Part shown: positions 12,753-25,429 of the stretch, piece after piece | Layout: each line of letters begins with the position of its first letter | Position numbering within the stretch: the first letter of the stretch is position 1 | Assembly (NCBI RefSeq): GCF_954871325.1 | Contig: NC_088778.1 | Location: forward strand, 33,368,730 to 33,432,729 | Source of the DNA: Gordionus sp. m RMFG-2023 | Lineage: Eukaryota > Nematomorpha > Gordioida > Chordodea > Parachordodidae | Reading direction: 5' to 3' | Length of the DNA: 64,000 bases | Notes under the pieces: generated by a model | What the model was told of the DNA's origin: nothing | Seen by the model: the letters and a program-made list of their open reading frames with translations, nothing else | Database searches by the model: none | Translations under genes and position numbers: made by a program

Positions 12753-12959
12753 TGAGTCTTAAAGAAAAAGATGCATTTTTTTTTGTTTATTAAATCCATG
12801 TTTTTTTTTAATGCCAAAAAAAAAATTGAAATTAATTCGCTATTCTAATGTATTGTATTGTATTAACAAAACTCTGTTTTATTTAAATAGTATTTTTTGG
12901 ACTTGTAATAGATAGACCCTTAAAATTGTTTTAAAATTATATATATATGCTGAAGAAGG

Positions 12960-13980
12960 GTGGATTCGTGAATAAATGGAAAATTGGTCATGAAGTGTTT
13001 TTAAGCCTTGCTTAAAAAAAACTTATTATTTTGTTGCTCAGACTCGCGTATTTTTATTGTTAGTTACTGGAACTTTTACGTACCAACCTGGATGGAGTGG
13101 GGTCGGGTGAGGGATTCGGGAGGTAGGTTATAGGGACTCGTTGACCTAACCACCGCACTCTTGTTATACGGGAAATAAAACCCGATTGTTTGCCTAGGAA
13201 ATTTTGCTCTTAAAAGTATAATATACTGGAAAAAAAAAATTTCAATTACGTTTATACAGATACAAATTTGTTTGCCTTGAAATTCTATAAAACATATTAG
13301 TATTGTTAAATTACCTAGTCTAAAAAAAATTAATTTAAGCATCTAATTTTTGGATAAAAATTATGGCTACGTTGTTTTATAGTTGACTAAAGTTAGTTAG
13401 TTTAACAACACTAAAACATATATTATGAGAACAGGGTTATACCTTTTCTTTAAAAACAAAATTGAGTGTGTTACATAGCGCCTATCCATAAAATGATTAT
13501 TTCACTCACTAACATGTTCCCTAAAAAAATAACGTAGGGAGATTTTTCAAAAAAAAACGCATTCATTTGGGTAGCGTGTAATTCTCGGCGTAGGCGTCTC
13601 CGAATTACTTTCTCCCGCGATTACGCAAGTTCCGGAAACAGTTTTTTAAATGTCATACGAGCGAATTACTTCTAAGAATATTTTTATCGCTCGCTTTTAT
13701 CTTAAAAAAATTTTTTTTTTGAGATTTATAATAAAAAATATTAATAAATAAACTAAAATTAGATTTCAAGCTAATTTTTAATAAAAAAAAATAGGATACA
13801 ATTTTATTTCCAAAAATTATAAACTTTCGTAAATTTCACGTTTATATTTTTCACATTATTTACATTATCCGTTGTAGTATGTTACATATAAACACAACTA
13901 ATAATTGTATTGATTCAATATCATGGGGTATTATAATGATTGTTAATTACTATCTCTATATATGTATAAAAATAATTTGT
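12960..13980. other. Spacer between PRMT7 and the convergent serine protease
   Basis: The two genes end tail to tail about 1.2 kb apart. The spacer holds a short family 2 MITE (13298-13413) and A/T runs. No coding frame with a start and codon character was seen. Confidence 0.5.
13298..13413. repeat. MITE family 2, short copy
   Basis: The left end is TAGTATTGTTAAATTACCTA; the right end is GTTGACTAAAGTTAG ... TTTAACAACACTA. It matches the elements at 28390, 37323 and 40511. Confidence 0.6.
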
Positions 13981-13983
13981 CGA

Positions 13984-16900
13984 TTAATTTATGTTTGAGC
14001 GAATCCAAGCCAAAAAGTTCGATACTTTTGTATAGACACCGGGCTTGCCGGCCTGGGCACAGCTAAACCCCCAAGATACTATCCCGCTCAATGTTGGCTT
14101 AAAGTCGTCACCCAAAAGACACACTAATGGACCACCTGAATCTCCCTTTAAAAAATATATATATATATCAATCTTAGAAAATTTAGATTTGTAATGACAA
14201 AAAAAGAGCTTAGAATTTTAAATAAGTGGTAAAATTCTATCACCCCTCCCCCCCCCCATCCTTCCATGATTTATCAAATTATTTAGGAAGCATTTACATT
14301 AAAGACCTATATCTCCGCATTTGCTATAAATTAGTTATTAATCTTTTAAAAAATAAAAATATTTTTTTTTGTTTCCTGTAACATACATATCTAGTGTTGT
14401 TAATTTGGTTGGTTATGTAAAACCAAGACCCGGGGTTGGTGTATGAAGTATTTTTTTAAAAAAAAAATAAGGAAAGTATGGGTTGGGACCTAGATGACCA
14501 TTATTACAAAATAAAACCCTATATTCCTAATTATATTGCATCATTATCACTCCAAAAAAAAATTTAATATATTTTTATTTTCGATGGTCGAATCGTGAAT
14601 TGTACGATTAAAAATTGTATTTGCTGGCTTTTGTTTACACGCCACTAATTATATATATACAATGACATATAATAAAACCTAGACTGACAATGCCTTTCAT
14701 AATTACGCATTTGAAGCGTGTCGTTGAATGCAAATCAGCTGGTCCGGCCATTTTGGTAACCCATATAATAATTATACTCATGTTAAAAACTACTATTAAA
14801 TTGATAGACGATCAGACAATTCTTTAATAAAGTTTACGTCAGACATAGGAAATAAATTTGGCCTCTCGTTTAAAAATTTTTTAAATAATGATATGGGTAC
14901 CCAAAATGGCGTCCCCAGCTGTTTTTCATTGAGATGAACAACTTTTAATGAAGGCATCGTCAGTCTAGGTATTATTATATGCCGGACCCCTGTCTTATGA
15001 GAAATATTTTTGTATACATTGTGTTATACAGAAACTAACGAGGAAACGATTTTTGAAAATAAATTTTAAAAATAAATGGATTAAAGGGGAAATGTTACTC
15101 TGCAGGAATCGATCCCGCCAAAATCCTCGCCGGCGCAAAACATATTGTTAGTTATAGCCCCGTTATAATAGTCGCTGCCATTGCAAGTGGCGCTCGAAAT
15201 CGAGGGTAAGCACACTTCGTTCAATACGTCGGAATCGCCAAAACCTGAAAAACACAGAATTTTCATTTTCTTTTACTATATATATATATATATTAGTATA
15301 GTGTTTGTTTAAAAAGTCCGATTTTAGATGATAACCACAATTGATACTATGGAAGCCTGGAGATTTTGCTAATAGAAGGGCAGAAAGGTTTGGGCATCTA
15401 TTTGCTATTTGTGAGTTAAAATCTTTAAACTGGTGGTTTTTAAAAAATCAACCCAAATCTATCCTTTTTAAGCTACATCTAGTATTAGTGAACTGCTTAG
15501 AAGCCTAAATTTGTAAACCAGGCCATCTCGAACTAATTTTATATTTATTCATCACGAAAAAGCCATGCCAGAATATATTTTAACTATAGAAAAATTTAAA
15601 TATTTTATTTTTAAAAATTATATTCAACAAAATAAAAAATATTGACGCCTTTGTTTTTTATAAAAAAATTTTTTTTTTAGCCCTGTCAGAATCTTTTTTT
15701 CGAATATCATATTTTTTAGCGGACCTAGACCAGACCTAGTTTTTTTATTGGGTTGGGTTATTACCTTAAATAATCAAATAAATAAATTTAGCTCTTTGAA
15801 AACAGTTGCTGACTTAAAAGAAATATTGCCTCTTTTTTTTTCTTCTTATAAATAATAAAAAATTTCAGCATCTTAAACAATATAATTGCCTTAAATATAC
15901 TTAATTGTTTATATATTTTTTTTATTTAAATACAATAAATTAAATTTTCATAATATGAGTGACCTGGATTAGGAAATTTTTTTGAAAATTATTATGGGCT
16001 TAGGTATTTTTTTAAATATTAGATATTGGCCGGACCGTAACCTAAAAACTTACTTTACTGCGAGCTTGGTCAAAAAATTAAGGCCCATGAAGGTTTCTGC
16101 TATGTATACCAAAGTGTTTTTTGTTTACATCTATTTTTGAAGCGATTATCTAGCGTATAACTTAGGAAAACTAGAAAGTAAAAATGAAATATAACAGCTT
16201 TTGGACAATGGCATTCATTTCCTAAATCTTTACAAGTTCGTGCATCAATATTTACACATTTTTATTTGGGTCCTAACGTGAATCTAGCGGCGCGAACGCG
16301 ATGTCGGGTTGCGCATATAATTTTTTAAGTAAAATAAATTTTCCCTTAAAAGATCTTCAATATTTTATGAGTAATATAAGAGTCACTCATCTCACTACTT
16401 AAAGAACAATTTTGTATATAAATAGGTAGGGAGGTGATATTTAAGAAAATATTAAAATTATCGTAAATAAAAAAAAAATGATGATATAATATAGCATCGT
16501 AAACCTTGAGTATCACCCCATCCAGCTGTGCAGCAATACGAATATTCTGGCAATTCCTTTTCAGCTAACGGCAATTTAGCCGGTTTTATCCTATCCGTAA
16601 ATATAACCTATATGCACATAATTTAAAAAAAAACAAATTTAATTACTAATTATATACTATCAAATTAAGTTTATAAAAATATTTCATCAGCTGGACCAGC
16701 TTATGAAAAACGCTTCTTTATCACGTATCTGAAAAGGAACTATAAATTATTTCAGAGCGTTCCAGATGATGCGGAAGTTACTCTCTTAACAGATACTTTT
16801 GCTCGTTTATTTGGGATTAAAAATCAATCTCGAAAACTTTTTTTTCTTTCGTATATCAAATCTGAAATATTGTATTATATATATATACCAGGGATAAGAA

Positions 16901-19591
16901 CACTTCGACAAATAAAATAGGGTTCGGTTTTCAGAGTTTAAAACAATTATAAAATAGAATTCAGGGTTTGGAGTGGAGAGAGCATAAAAAAATAATATTG
17001 AACAAAATATTAATATAAATAAACATAATTGATTATTTTTGGCTTTATTTCTACTCCCATATTAAAACATAATTTCTAGAGCAAAAATTTTAAAAAAATT
17101 TATCTTAAATTCATTTTTAATATTATTTAATCCAACATGCCTATCGCCGACAAACTTTATAATTTTAATTGCTTAAATTTAAAAAATTGAGTATATCAAA
17201 AATTGATATAAAAACAGGATAAGCAACATATTCCTATGATTCTTATTTTTCTTCCTCTCCGTTTAATGGCGATTTCCAGGATTTACCCAGGTAATTTTGT
17301 AGCAAGGTTTTTACAATCGGTGCCATAAACCCCTTTCGGTGGTTTTTACACCACCCGTCTAGAAGACGGTGATGCCTATTCTAGACCCAGAATACAGGGA
17401 ACTTTATGCTATTAGTCGCCCAAAAGACGTTGAGGCTGAAAAAAGGATTTTTGGGGGATTCCTATCATATTATTAGCACAATTAAATTATCTACAAAAAT
17501 GGTTGTAAAAAAAACAAAACTAGCTAATAACAATCACTGAAGATTCTAAAGAAAATATATACCCTTAGATAAAGGATATCTTTCGAGATATGTAGATTTT
17601 ATCTAATCTCCATCCTTAGCTCTGCATCACGCATTATATAAAATTTGTATCTTCTTAAATATGTTTGAATATATATATATATATATTTTTTAAATATATA
17701 ATTTTTTTAAAAGTTTTGAATATTCGAAAAATTGAATGCCAAGTTAGTGTTGTTGTTAAACGGCGGCTCGTTTTGAGCCGAAAACGGCTAATTCAATATT
17801 TTAGCCAGAAAAATACTGCCTAAGGCTTCGAGTTCGCGATAATATATGTCTTAGAACTTTGTTGCTTCTATGAACAAAATCTTCAGGGCTTTCGTAATAT
17901 ATTTTTTTCTGGATAAAATATTGAGTTAGCCTCTTTTTTTTTTTTAAATGGAGGCTCAAATCGAACCATTAAACAACACTGAGTCGAACAAACAAATTTA
18001 TAAATTACCCGCCATAAAAATATAAGTGATAAATACTTTTAGGTAATTATAATCGATTACTTATTTATATGTATAACACATTGTACAGATTTAACGAATA
18101 AAGTTTAGAAAAAATTTTCTTTTAAGGGTTAACGTAGCGTTTCGAAAAAACTCAAAACGAAACGTATTTTTTGGGCACAGGAGCATGAATATGCCTTGGT
18201 TCCGATCCTGTGATTGATATTAACAAAGCTTGTTAGATCGTATTTAAAGGAATATGTTATTCAGTTGTTTGAAAAGCCGTCTACCGTTTATGGAACCCTA
18301 ATTATTGGTTTGAATATAGTTTCTTATTTTCTTTCTTCCTTCCTTTTTTTCTAATTGTATTCATTACACTTCTATTTGTTCAGAGTTTACCGAGAAGTAG
18401 CTATAAGAAGTCGCTAAATTATTTTTTAACTCGCACAAACAAAATTTGATTTCATTAATTTTTTTTAAAACTTTTTTTAAGCGGAGGTATAAGGTAAGGG
18501 GAATACAATAAAATAATTATACATTTTTATCCATTTTTATCAGAGCTATATCATAATTGAATGTGCTGGAATCGTATAGTCGATGGATCAGAACTTTGGA
18601 TATCTTTCTGATCTCTTCCGAAGGTTCGTGTCCGAATTTCTTATGTTTCCCGAGTAATACTGAATAGAAGCGCAATGGAAATCTGCCAGAGGAGAACGAA
18701 ACAAAAAATAAATTTAATAAAATTGTTATATCAAAATTTCTCTTCATTTTTTTTTTCTTCCTAGAGGATTAAAAAATTGATAAAACAAAAACTGTTACTA
18801 TGATTTATTATGGAAAATATAAAAAAAATCATGATAACCTATACAATAATTTTTAAAAAATAATGAAAATATTTACTAAATAGCTGTTAAATTCCTGACG
18901 ATCCCAGAATATACATAAATTTCAGGGGTCACAACTTTCAGAAGGTTATTGCTACTAAGGTTGGAGTAAATAGGAAAGAAATGTTTCTAAAACTTTTGCA
19001 TACAATATGAATCAAAGTGACCTGAAAAAGTTCAAAATTAAATGGTAAGGCCTGATGTTTTTGAAAAATAGCTGGAGCATAAATGCCTAAAGAATGGAGG
19101 TTACGTGATTTAAATTATAGAAATATTCACGTCTATTATCAAACTTTTATCTTTTTCGTTTTCACTGGGGGTAATGTACTTTATTTACAATTAAATTTTT
19201 TTAAAAATGGCTGCTTACTTAATCTCGAAACAATGGGCCGCGGAAATCAAATACAGCTGGGAGATCAAAATCATCGAGCACAAATGTTTTTCTTTGATAC
19301 CGGAAACGCCCAGCGTGAGAGCGGCGATGTAGGGATAAGCACCCTCGGGAGGTTCAGTGCCGCCGATTATGGGAGTCGAAAACATATGGCGAGGAACGGT
19401 TATATCGGACGATTCCGGTATAGCATCGGGCACCCCTTGGTCCTGAAGGCCTTGAATAAGGGAATCCAAGTATTTAGGTTTGCTGAATATTTCGACCATT
19501 AGACTTTCAAGATGGTCGCTCGATTGTACTCTCCCTCGTGGAGGCGATAGAGGAGGAGCCATTTGCGGATAGTCGTAAAACCATTGAGATT
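13984..19591 (-). CDS. Secreted trypsin-like serine protease (S1), five exons, signal-peptide exon not found
   Basis: Minus-strand exons 19591-19219, 18682-18523, 16607-16505, 15244-15099 and 14145-13984 join in frame with GT-AG introns (boundary phases 2,0,1,0). A pro-region precedes the activation site [20 protein letters not shown]. The triad is visible: SAAHC (His), NYDIALIKM (Asp), and DSCRGDSGGP (Ser). The Asp six residues before the catalytic Ser, with WG and KPGVYTKV downstream, predicts trypsin specificity (cleavage after Arg/Lys). C-terminus WIRSNIN-stop. The first listed exon starts within a codon ([10 protein letters not shown] follows), so at least one exon with the signal peptide lies upstream on the minus strand. 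The roughly 70-residue pro-segment is long but shows no clip-domain cysteine pattern. Digestive or processing roles are both possible; it lies beside a family of basic-site peptide precursors. Confidence 0.88.
14660..14985. repeat. MITE family 6, in a protease intron
   Basis: The left terminus ACATATAATAAAACCTAGAC plus TGACAATGCC is the inverted repeat of GGCATCGTCAGTCTAGG plus TATTATTATATG at the right. The core carries CAGCTGGTCCGGCCATTTTG. A second copy is at 20580-20895. Confidence 0.8.
15299..15475. repeat. Degenerate family 1-like MITE in a protease intron
   Basis: GTGTTTGTTTAAAAAGTCCGA at the left and the internal GAGATTTTGCTAATAGAAGG / GGCATCTATT motif recall family 1, but the right end has decayed. 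Confidence 0.4.
17255..17420 (-). mobile_element. LINE 3'-end remnant in a protease intron
   Basis: Shares CCGTTTAATGGCGATTTCCA and the TGATGCCTATTCTAGACCCA stretch with 11278-11470. Truncated, with no open frame. Confidence 0.5.
17745..17981. repeat. Palindromic MITE, family 1
   Basis: TAGTGTTGTTGTTAAACGGC on the left and ACCATTAAACAACACTGA on the right. It carries an extra GTT in the left end and an expanded T run in the right arm. Confidence 0.8.
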
Positions 19592-19913
19592 CTTAGAATA
19601 ACACAACATGAAAATAATTTGTTATGATTACAGGTTCATAGTGATAGCTTTTTAAAAACAAGTTTTAATTGAATAGGGAATCAAATTTAGGACACTTATT
19701 ATTGATTAAGCCGGGATTATTAATATAAGTATAAAAAAGATCGCCCAAGGAAAATACATTTTTTTCGTTACGTCGCGTAAAGCGGTCAAAATATTGTTTC
19801 AATGACCTTTTTTTAAAAAAACGCAACGTGTGAGATAAGAATTCTCTGACGGCCTCGAGTTGGTGACCGTTAATTAATATTGCTCTATAGCGTGTATCGA
19901 AATTATATATATA

Positions 19914-19916
19914 TAA

Positions 19917-20007
<91 letters not shown>

Positions 20008-20008
20008 T
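19914..20008. repeat. (GAAA)n microsatellite
   Basis: About 22 GAAA units flanked on both sides by (TA)n. Confidence 0.95.
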
Positions 20009-20579
20009 ATATATATATATAAGAAAAAAATTTATTAAAATATTTAACTTATCTCCACTACGAATACACCGAATATTATATATAATTTAAAAATAATTCT
20101 CATAAATTTAGCCGAGTTATAAATTAAAATCATTTTTACAGTAATATTTAGATCTTATTTTCTCCGTTCAAATAAAAAACAACAAAAAAAAAACAACAAA
20201 AATATAAAAAATAACGACAAATAAGTGCGGCGAAATTTTTAAAAAAACACCACTTAAGGTTATTATGGTATATATCACACAATATCGATGTACGATCGGA
20301 TAGATGATTATACATATCTTATATACATGTATTTATATTAAAATAAAGTGTTATCTTAAAACGAAAACAATGTTAAAAAATCGATTTCGAAAAAAAAACA
20401 AGGTTATGTTTTGGGGGAAGCTTAGGCTATTTATCGGAATGATTTCATTTGATTATTAGTTAAGAATTCATAATTGAGCTTAATTTTTTGAATATCATTT
20501 TTAAAATATATTCAAACCAATTAGCAAAATCAATGAATAGTGATAAAAAAAAATTATTATTTTTGATTGTCGAACCTTA

Positions 20580-20895
20580 CCAATGACATATAATGAAAAC
20601 TTAGACTAACGAATGCAGTCATGCAAATCAGCTGGACACGCCATTTTGATAACTCCCATACAGCATTTATTTTCACGGCTTAGAAAACTTCTATTGGAAT
20701 TGATAATTTGCTTCCCTAATTTACTCGATGATCAGGCGATTCCTTAATAAAGTCGGACATGGGAATAAATTGATCTCTCGTTTAAAATTTTTTTAATAAT
20801 GATATGGGCAATCAAAACGGCGTCCCCAGCTGTTTTCACTGGTGTACACTTTTAAATGAGTGCATCGCCAGTCTATGTATTAGTACATGTCATTG
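20580..20895. repeat. MITE family 6, second copy
   Basis: The left end CAATGACATATAATGAAAAC then TTAGACTAACGAATGC is inverted at the right as GCATCGCCAGTCTATG ... TACATGTCATTG. The core GATATGGGCAATCAAAACGG and GTCCCCAGCTGTTTT matches 14660-14985. Confidence 0.8.
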
Positions 20896-21454
20896 AGCAC
20901 TACATAAAAATTTTTGACGATGAGCTTCATCCACTAGGAAATTTTATTTTATATTAGAACCTTTATATAAGGGGGAATATAAATCGGTTATGTTGGGGGT
21001 GGGAGGGGGGGCACGTTGAGTACAGAGGAACTATAGGTCACTCCAATTATAATCTGAGCTATTTATTTTATTAAGACTTGTAAATTTTGAACCTTAACAT
21101 AGATTAATTACGTCATGCGTGATTGGCCAAAAAAAAAAAGAAGAAGATTCGAAAAATAATTTTTGTTATCCCAATTTTTACGGAAGAAAATATGTGTTTT
21201 AAAAATAATTGCAAGCTTTGCATTTTTTATGAATAAATTTATGGGAAAACCCTACAATAAAAAGGATAGGAACAATATCTTCTGTACGGAAGATTATGGG
21301 AAAAGGCTGAAATCCATATCCAAAAAATCTCAGTCATAAATTTATCAGAAGTCAGAAGCCAGAGTTTAACTAGGGGCAACATGAATGACAAATATGAGGA
21401 TGGTGGTTGAATTATCATTCGTCATATGACAGTATTTTTTTTGAATGACACAAC

Positions 21455-22945
21455 AAAATCTTTCTAAAAAAATATATTAGATTCTCTATAACTCGCGTTA
21501 CGATACGGTGCATAAAGAACCCCCGCGTATTCGCCATGATTCTTAAATTTTCATTATTTGATATATTTATATATGTGTATATATATAATTTACTTATTTG
21601 TTCTATCATAAGTACAAAATTTCAAAATATTTTAATAATAAACTATCCGAATATCTGAAATTCGAGGAGCGTTACGAATACCGGTTTTTATTTATTCATA
21701 TTAATTTTTTTTTAATAGTACGAAACTTATTCAGGGTTTCTACAAAAAAATCCCAAATTAACCCCGGTCTCCTTTAAATGAATGAGTGATCACCCATGAA
21801 CTTATTTTATATACCAAATGGAATTCATATGTTTGTTTTGATAATAAAAAAAAAGGAATTGAAGGATGACGTCCTAAACAAGAGGTTTATAAATAAAACC
21901 GAACGTGAAAACGTTATGATAAAGAAAATCGTCAAAACTTGTTTATTTAAAATACGGGGCACGTTTTACCCTCTACCGCTACGGATTAGAAAATTTTCAA
22001 ATAATTAAACCAACATTAGGTTTATATACCCGTGTTATAGTTGGGGAACATGTCAGTTAAAGCTAACCGTGAATTTAAAAATGGCGTTAAATGGTGACTC
22101 TGCTTATAACTATTAGAAAAAAATTACGTTCCCTTCCTAGACCTAGGAAAAATTCCTTATAACACGCGTTACGATACGCTAGATATAAACGCGTATCCGC
22201 TATGATTCTTAAATTTTCATTATTTGAAGTTTTCATATTTGTTCTATTATAAGGTGTAAAGTTTCAATATATTTCTTAATAAACTATCCGAAAAATCGAA
22301 AATAAATACCTTTTTTTAATGTCCCTAAATGTTGAGAAAAATGAATCCGAATTTTAATGCATTTAAATTATAAAAAGAATTTATACAAAAAAAAAAAAAC
22401 TCTAAATATTTATTTTTCTCGAGTACCATTACGAACATCAGTTTTTTATTTATTCATATTGGTTTTTTTTAATAGTATACTAAACTTCTTCGGGGTTTCT
22501 ACAAAAAATTGTTCCAAACTACCCCGGTCTTGAGTGAACCACTACGTAAATATCACGTGAACTTATTTTATATACCACAGTGGAATTCATGTAACCAATA
22601 GTTTTTTTTATGTGGTTTGTTTTGATAATAATTTTAAAAAAAAAGGAGTTAAATGATAACGTCTAAACAAGAGGTTTAATAAACCGAACGTAAAAGCGTT
22701 TTGCTAAAAGAAAATGACCAAAACTTGCATTTTGGTTTTTTGTTTATAAAAATATAATTCGGGGCAAGTTCAATCCTCAACCAGTGCCGATTAAGAAAAC
22801 CTTCATATAATTAACCAACATTACCTTTATATTCCCCTTGCCAAAGTTGGGCGAAAACATGTGTTGTCAGTTAAAGTTTAACTGCGAATTTAGGGTTTAG
22901 ACCTAGAAAAATATTACGTTCCCTTCCCAGACCTAGGAAAAAAAC
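21455..22945. repeat. Diverged tandem duplication, about 0.7-0.8 kb units
   Basis: Unit 1 is about 21455-22135 and unit 2 about 22136-22945. Both run from a CGCGTTACGATACG motif through ATGATTCTTAAATTTTCATT, CCCCGGTCT, GAGGTTTA...AAACCGAACG and end with TTACGTTCCCTTCC plus AGACCTAGGAAAAA. No common protein frame is kept in both units, so it appears non-coding. Confidence 0.75.
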
Positions 22946-24148
22946 TTTTGTCAGGACCTGGAATATATAATCGGTAAAACCAAGAATTTTTTTTTTGAGT
23001 CGAGAATTTTTATTCTCTTAATAGAAGGCTTCGAAAAATTGAAAAATGGAAAAAAAATTATAATTTTTTTTTTTGATAAGAATAAAAATTTATTTTTATT
23101 TTCTAACTTTTTTTGTCACGAAAAAATATTCGAAGTTTTTAAAAGAATATCAATAAAATAAATGTTTAAATTTTTTATTAAAAATAATATTTTATTTTAA
23201 AATATGCAACAATGTAGACTAGACATATCTTCGGTCTAGAATTGGAGTGTTCCCACTAGACATTTACAAAATTTTTGCGTTATAGAAGTGGATGGTAACT
23301 TATTTATATACTCAACATACACATATACAAAAATAAAAACTAGATTTAAAAACTAATATTAAATTATAACACATTCCTATATATTTTATTTTAAAAATTC
23401 AATGTTTGATTTTTTCCCATTTTTAAACATTCAAAATTTTTGAGTTAAAAGTGGATAATAACTTATTTATAATACCCAATATACATATATAAAAATAAAA
23501 ACTAGATTTAAAAATATATTAAATTTTTGGATCAATAACTTTTTCCTATATTTTATTTTATACTTTAACGTTGATTTTTTTTCTCATTTTAAACATTGCG
23601 CTAGTGGAGCACTCCAATTCTAGACCGACGATATATTTTTGAAATATGATTTATGAAATACTTGTATTATTTTATCATACTTACGTGTAATCATAATGCT
23701 GCTTATTTTATTGAACCTATCAATATTAAGAAGAAACCATCTTACTAATAATGGAATTCGATTAAATTTTTATAGAAAAAATATACATATGATTATGATT
23801 CAAAGGAGAATTTGATGCACTATCATATCATACTATCCACTTCGAACACCTTTCAAATTCACTATTAAATACAATAACATCTTCTATTTTGTAATGAAAA
23901 TATTTAATAAAAATGAAATATAATAAGGCATTATAATTATAATAATTTATAACACAATCTAAACGCGATGAACAAAATTTTCATATTAGATATGTAAAAT
24001 ACAATACAATACAATACAATAAATACATTTATACATATAATTATTATTTTTTTAAATTTAAATTTAAAAAAATAATTAATAATAGTTTTCTTAGCCGGAA
24101 ATAAAACTTTCAAAAAGGAAGAGAGGAGAAGAAATTTATAAGATTTTA
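22946..24148. other. AT-rich spacer with one inverted-repeat element
   Basis: Apart from the element at 23225-23634, this is AT-rich DNA without supported coding frames. It includes a short (ACAAT)n run at about 24000-24020. Confidence 0.45.
23225..23634. repeat. Inverted-repeat element with internal direct repeats
   Basis: The left terminus ATATCTTCGGTCTAGAATTG plus GAGTGTTCCCACTAG is inverted at the right as CTAGTGGAGCACTCC plus AATTCTAGACCGACGATAT (about 34 bp TIR, few mismatches). Inside, a roughly 80-bp segment containing AAAAATAAAAACTAGATTTA occurs twice (about 23288-23370 and 23450-23530). It has no coding capacity and looks like a non-autonomous DNA transposon. Confidence 0.8.
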
Positions 24149-25415
24149 TCATTTACAGTTATTACCGTAACCCCCTATTCCGCTACTACCTCTATAATTT
24201 CCGTAATACCTAACATTCCGGTTATAGTTATTATCATTATCATTATCGTTATCGTAATCATCATCGTAATACCTTCTATCACTTCCGTAATAACCACCTC
24301 TGCCACCACTGGAATAACTTCCTCTTCTGGAATAACCCCTGCCACTACTATATCCTCTACCACCATGACCTCTACTGCCTCCGTGCCCTCTACCATGGTG
24401 TTTTCCACCGTGTCCACGTGATCGTCTTTTTTCACGAATCAAATTGACACCCAACAGACTTGCCGATTCGACAGCCCTGACATTTCCTGCACTAATATCC
24501 ACTGCTCTCTTTGTTCTAATAATAAAAAATAATATATATATATTTTTCATTCTTAATATCCTAAATAAATAATATTTTACATTTTATATTAATTATATAT
24601 ATATTATTTGTTAGATCTTATATAATATATGCGCGTCAAGTATAGTATAATGACTTTAACTGGGACTCAGATCAATTGGATCAACGAAGAAGTGGGGTTA
24701 GGGGTTATGAAGACAAATTAGAGTTTCAACAGATGAATTTGCAAATTTTATCAAATGCATATAGGGTTGAGAAGAACTAAGGAGTTTATTAATTTTAAGG
24801 GGGGAAAAGCCCCTATTTATTTTATCAACATATTTTCGTGAAAAAAATTTATTAAAATAATGAAAGATGGTATTAGATTGGTAATTCAAAAGAAAAATCA
24901 AATGGACCTAATAAATATAAACATTGTATCATTTTAAGATAAAATAAGAGAGCTTAAACGAAATTATTCAATTTTTAGATAGGTTTTATAGGATAATTAC
25001 TGAATATAGGTAATTTATTAGTAGTATATTACTTACGTACACGTAGTCAAATAAAGAAAAATATAAATTAAAATATTGTCGTAATCAAAAAAAGTTAATA
25101 ATATTAATTTTTGGTGATAAGGTTCTTCACTATATTATATTATATATATATATATTTTAAAGATTTACGTCTATATTTTCCGAACCGTTATTTTCTTCAT
25201 TATTCAAGTAGAGTACATATTTAAGTTATTAGTGATTATAAAAGATTTGAATTACGATTAATTTATTTGCTTCTTTTTTTTTACCTGCCGGCAAAATTAT
25301 CGGTTTTGGCGACTTCGGCAAGATTAACCGCTCCGTTTGACTCCAATTCCGAATCCACTAAGGCGGCAGAACTCCTCACGACGTTATAAGCCAAGCCGGA
25401 GATAGCGATCCATAA
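24149..25415 (-). CDS. Peptide family member B: secreted Gly/Arg/Tyr-rich precursor
   Basis: Minus-strand exon 25415-25285 (phase 2 end, donor GTAAAA) joins exon 24515-24149. Exon 1 follows an AATAG acceptor and encodes the hydrophobic LWIAISGLAYNVV then an acidic pro-region ending TDNFAGR. Exon 2 begins TKRAVDISAGNV (dibasic KR), runs to VNLIREKR (furin-type site), then a tail rich in Gly, Arg, His and Tyr (RGHGGSRGHGGRGYSS), an Asp/Asn block encoded by a GAT/AAT-like repeat, and ends GYGNNCK. The in-frame codon before LWI is TAG, so the initiator ATG must sit in an upstream exon I did not find. The tail resembles glycine-rich secreted peptides (antimicrobial, cuticle or adhesive types); function is unknown. 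Closest relative is member C; the two lie in duplicated flanks. Confidence 0.75.
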
Positions 25416-25429
25416 CTATTCCAGTATAA

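Noticed and set aside
19083-19502. 139-codon plus-strand frame
   Set aside because: Lies opposite the protease exon 19219-19591, which carries IIGG and AAHC motifs.
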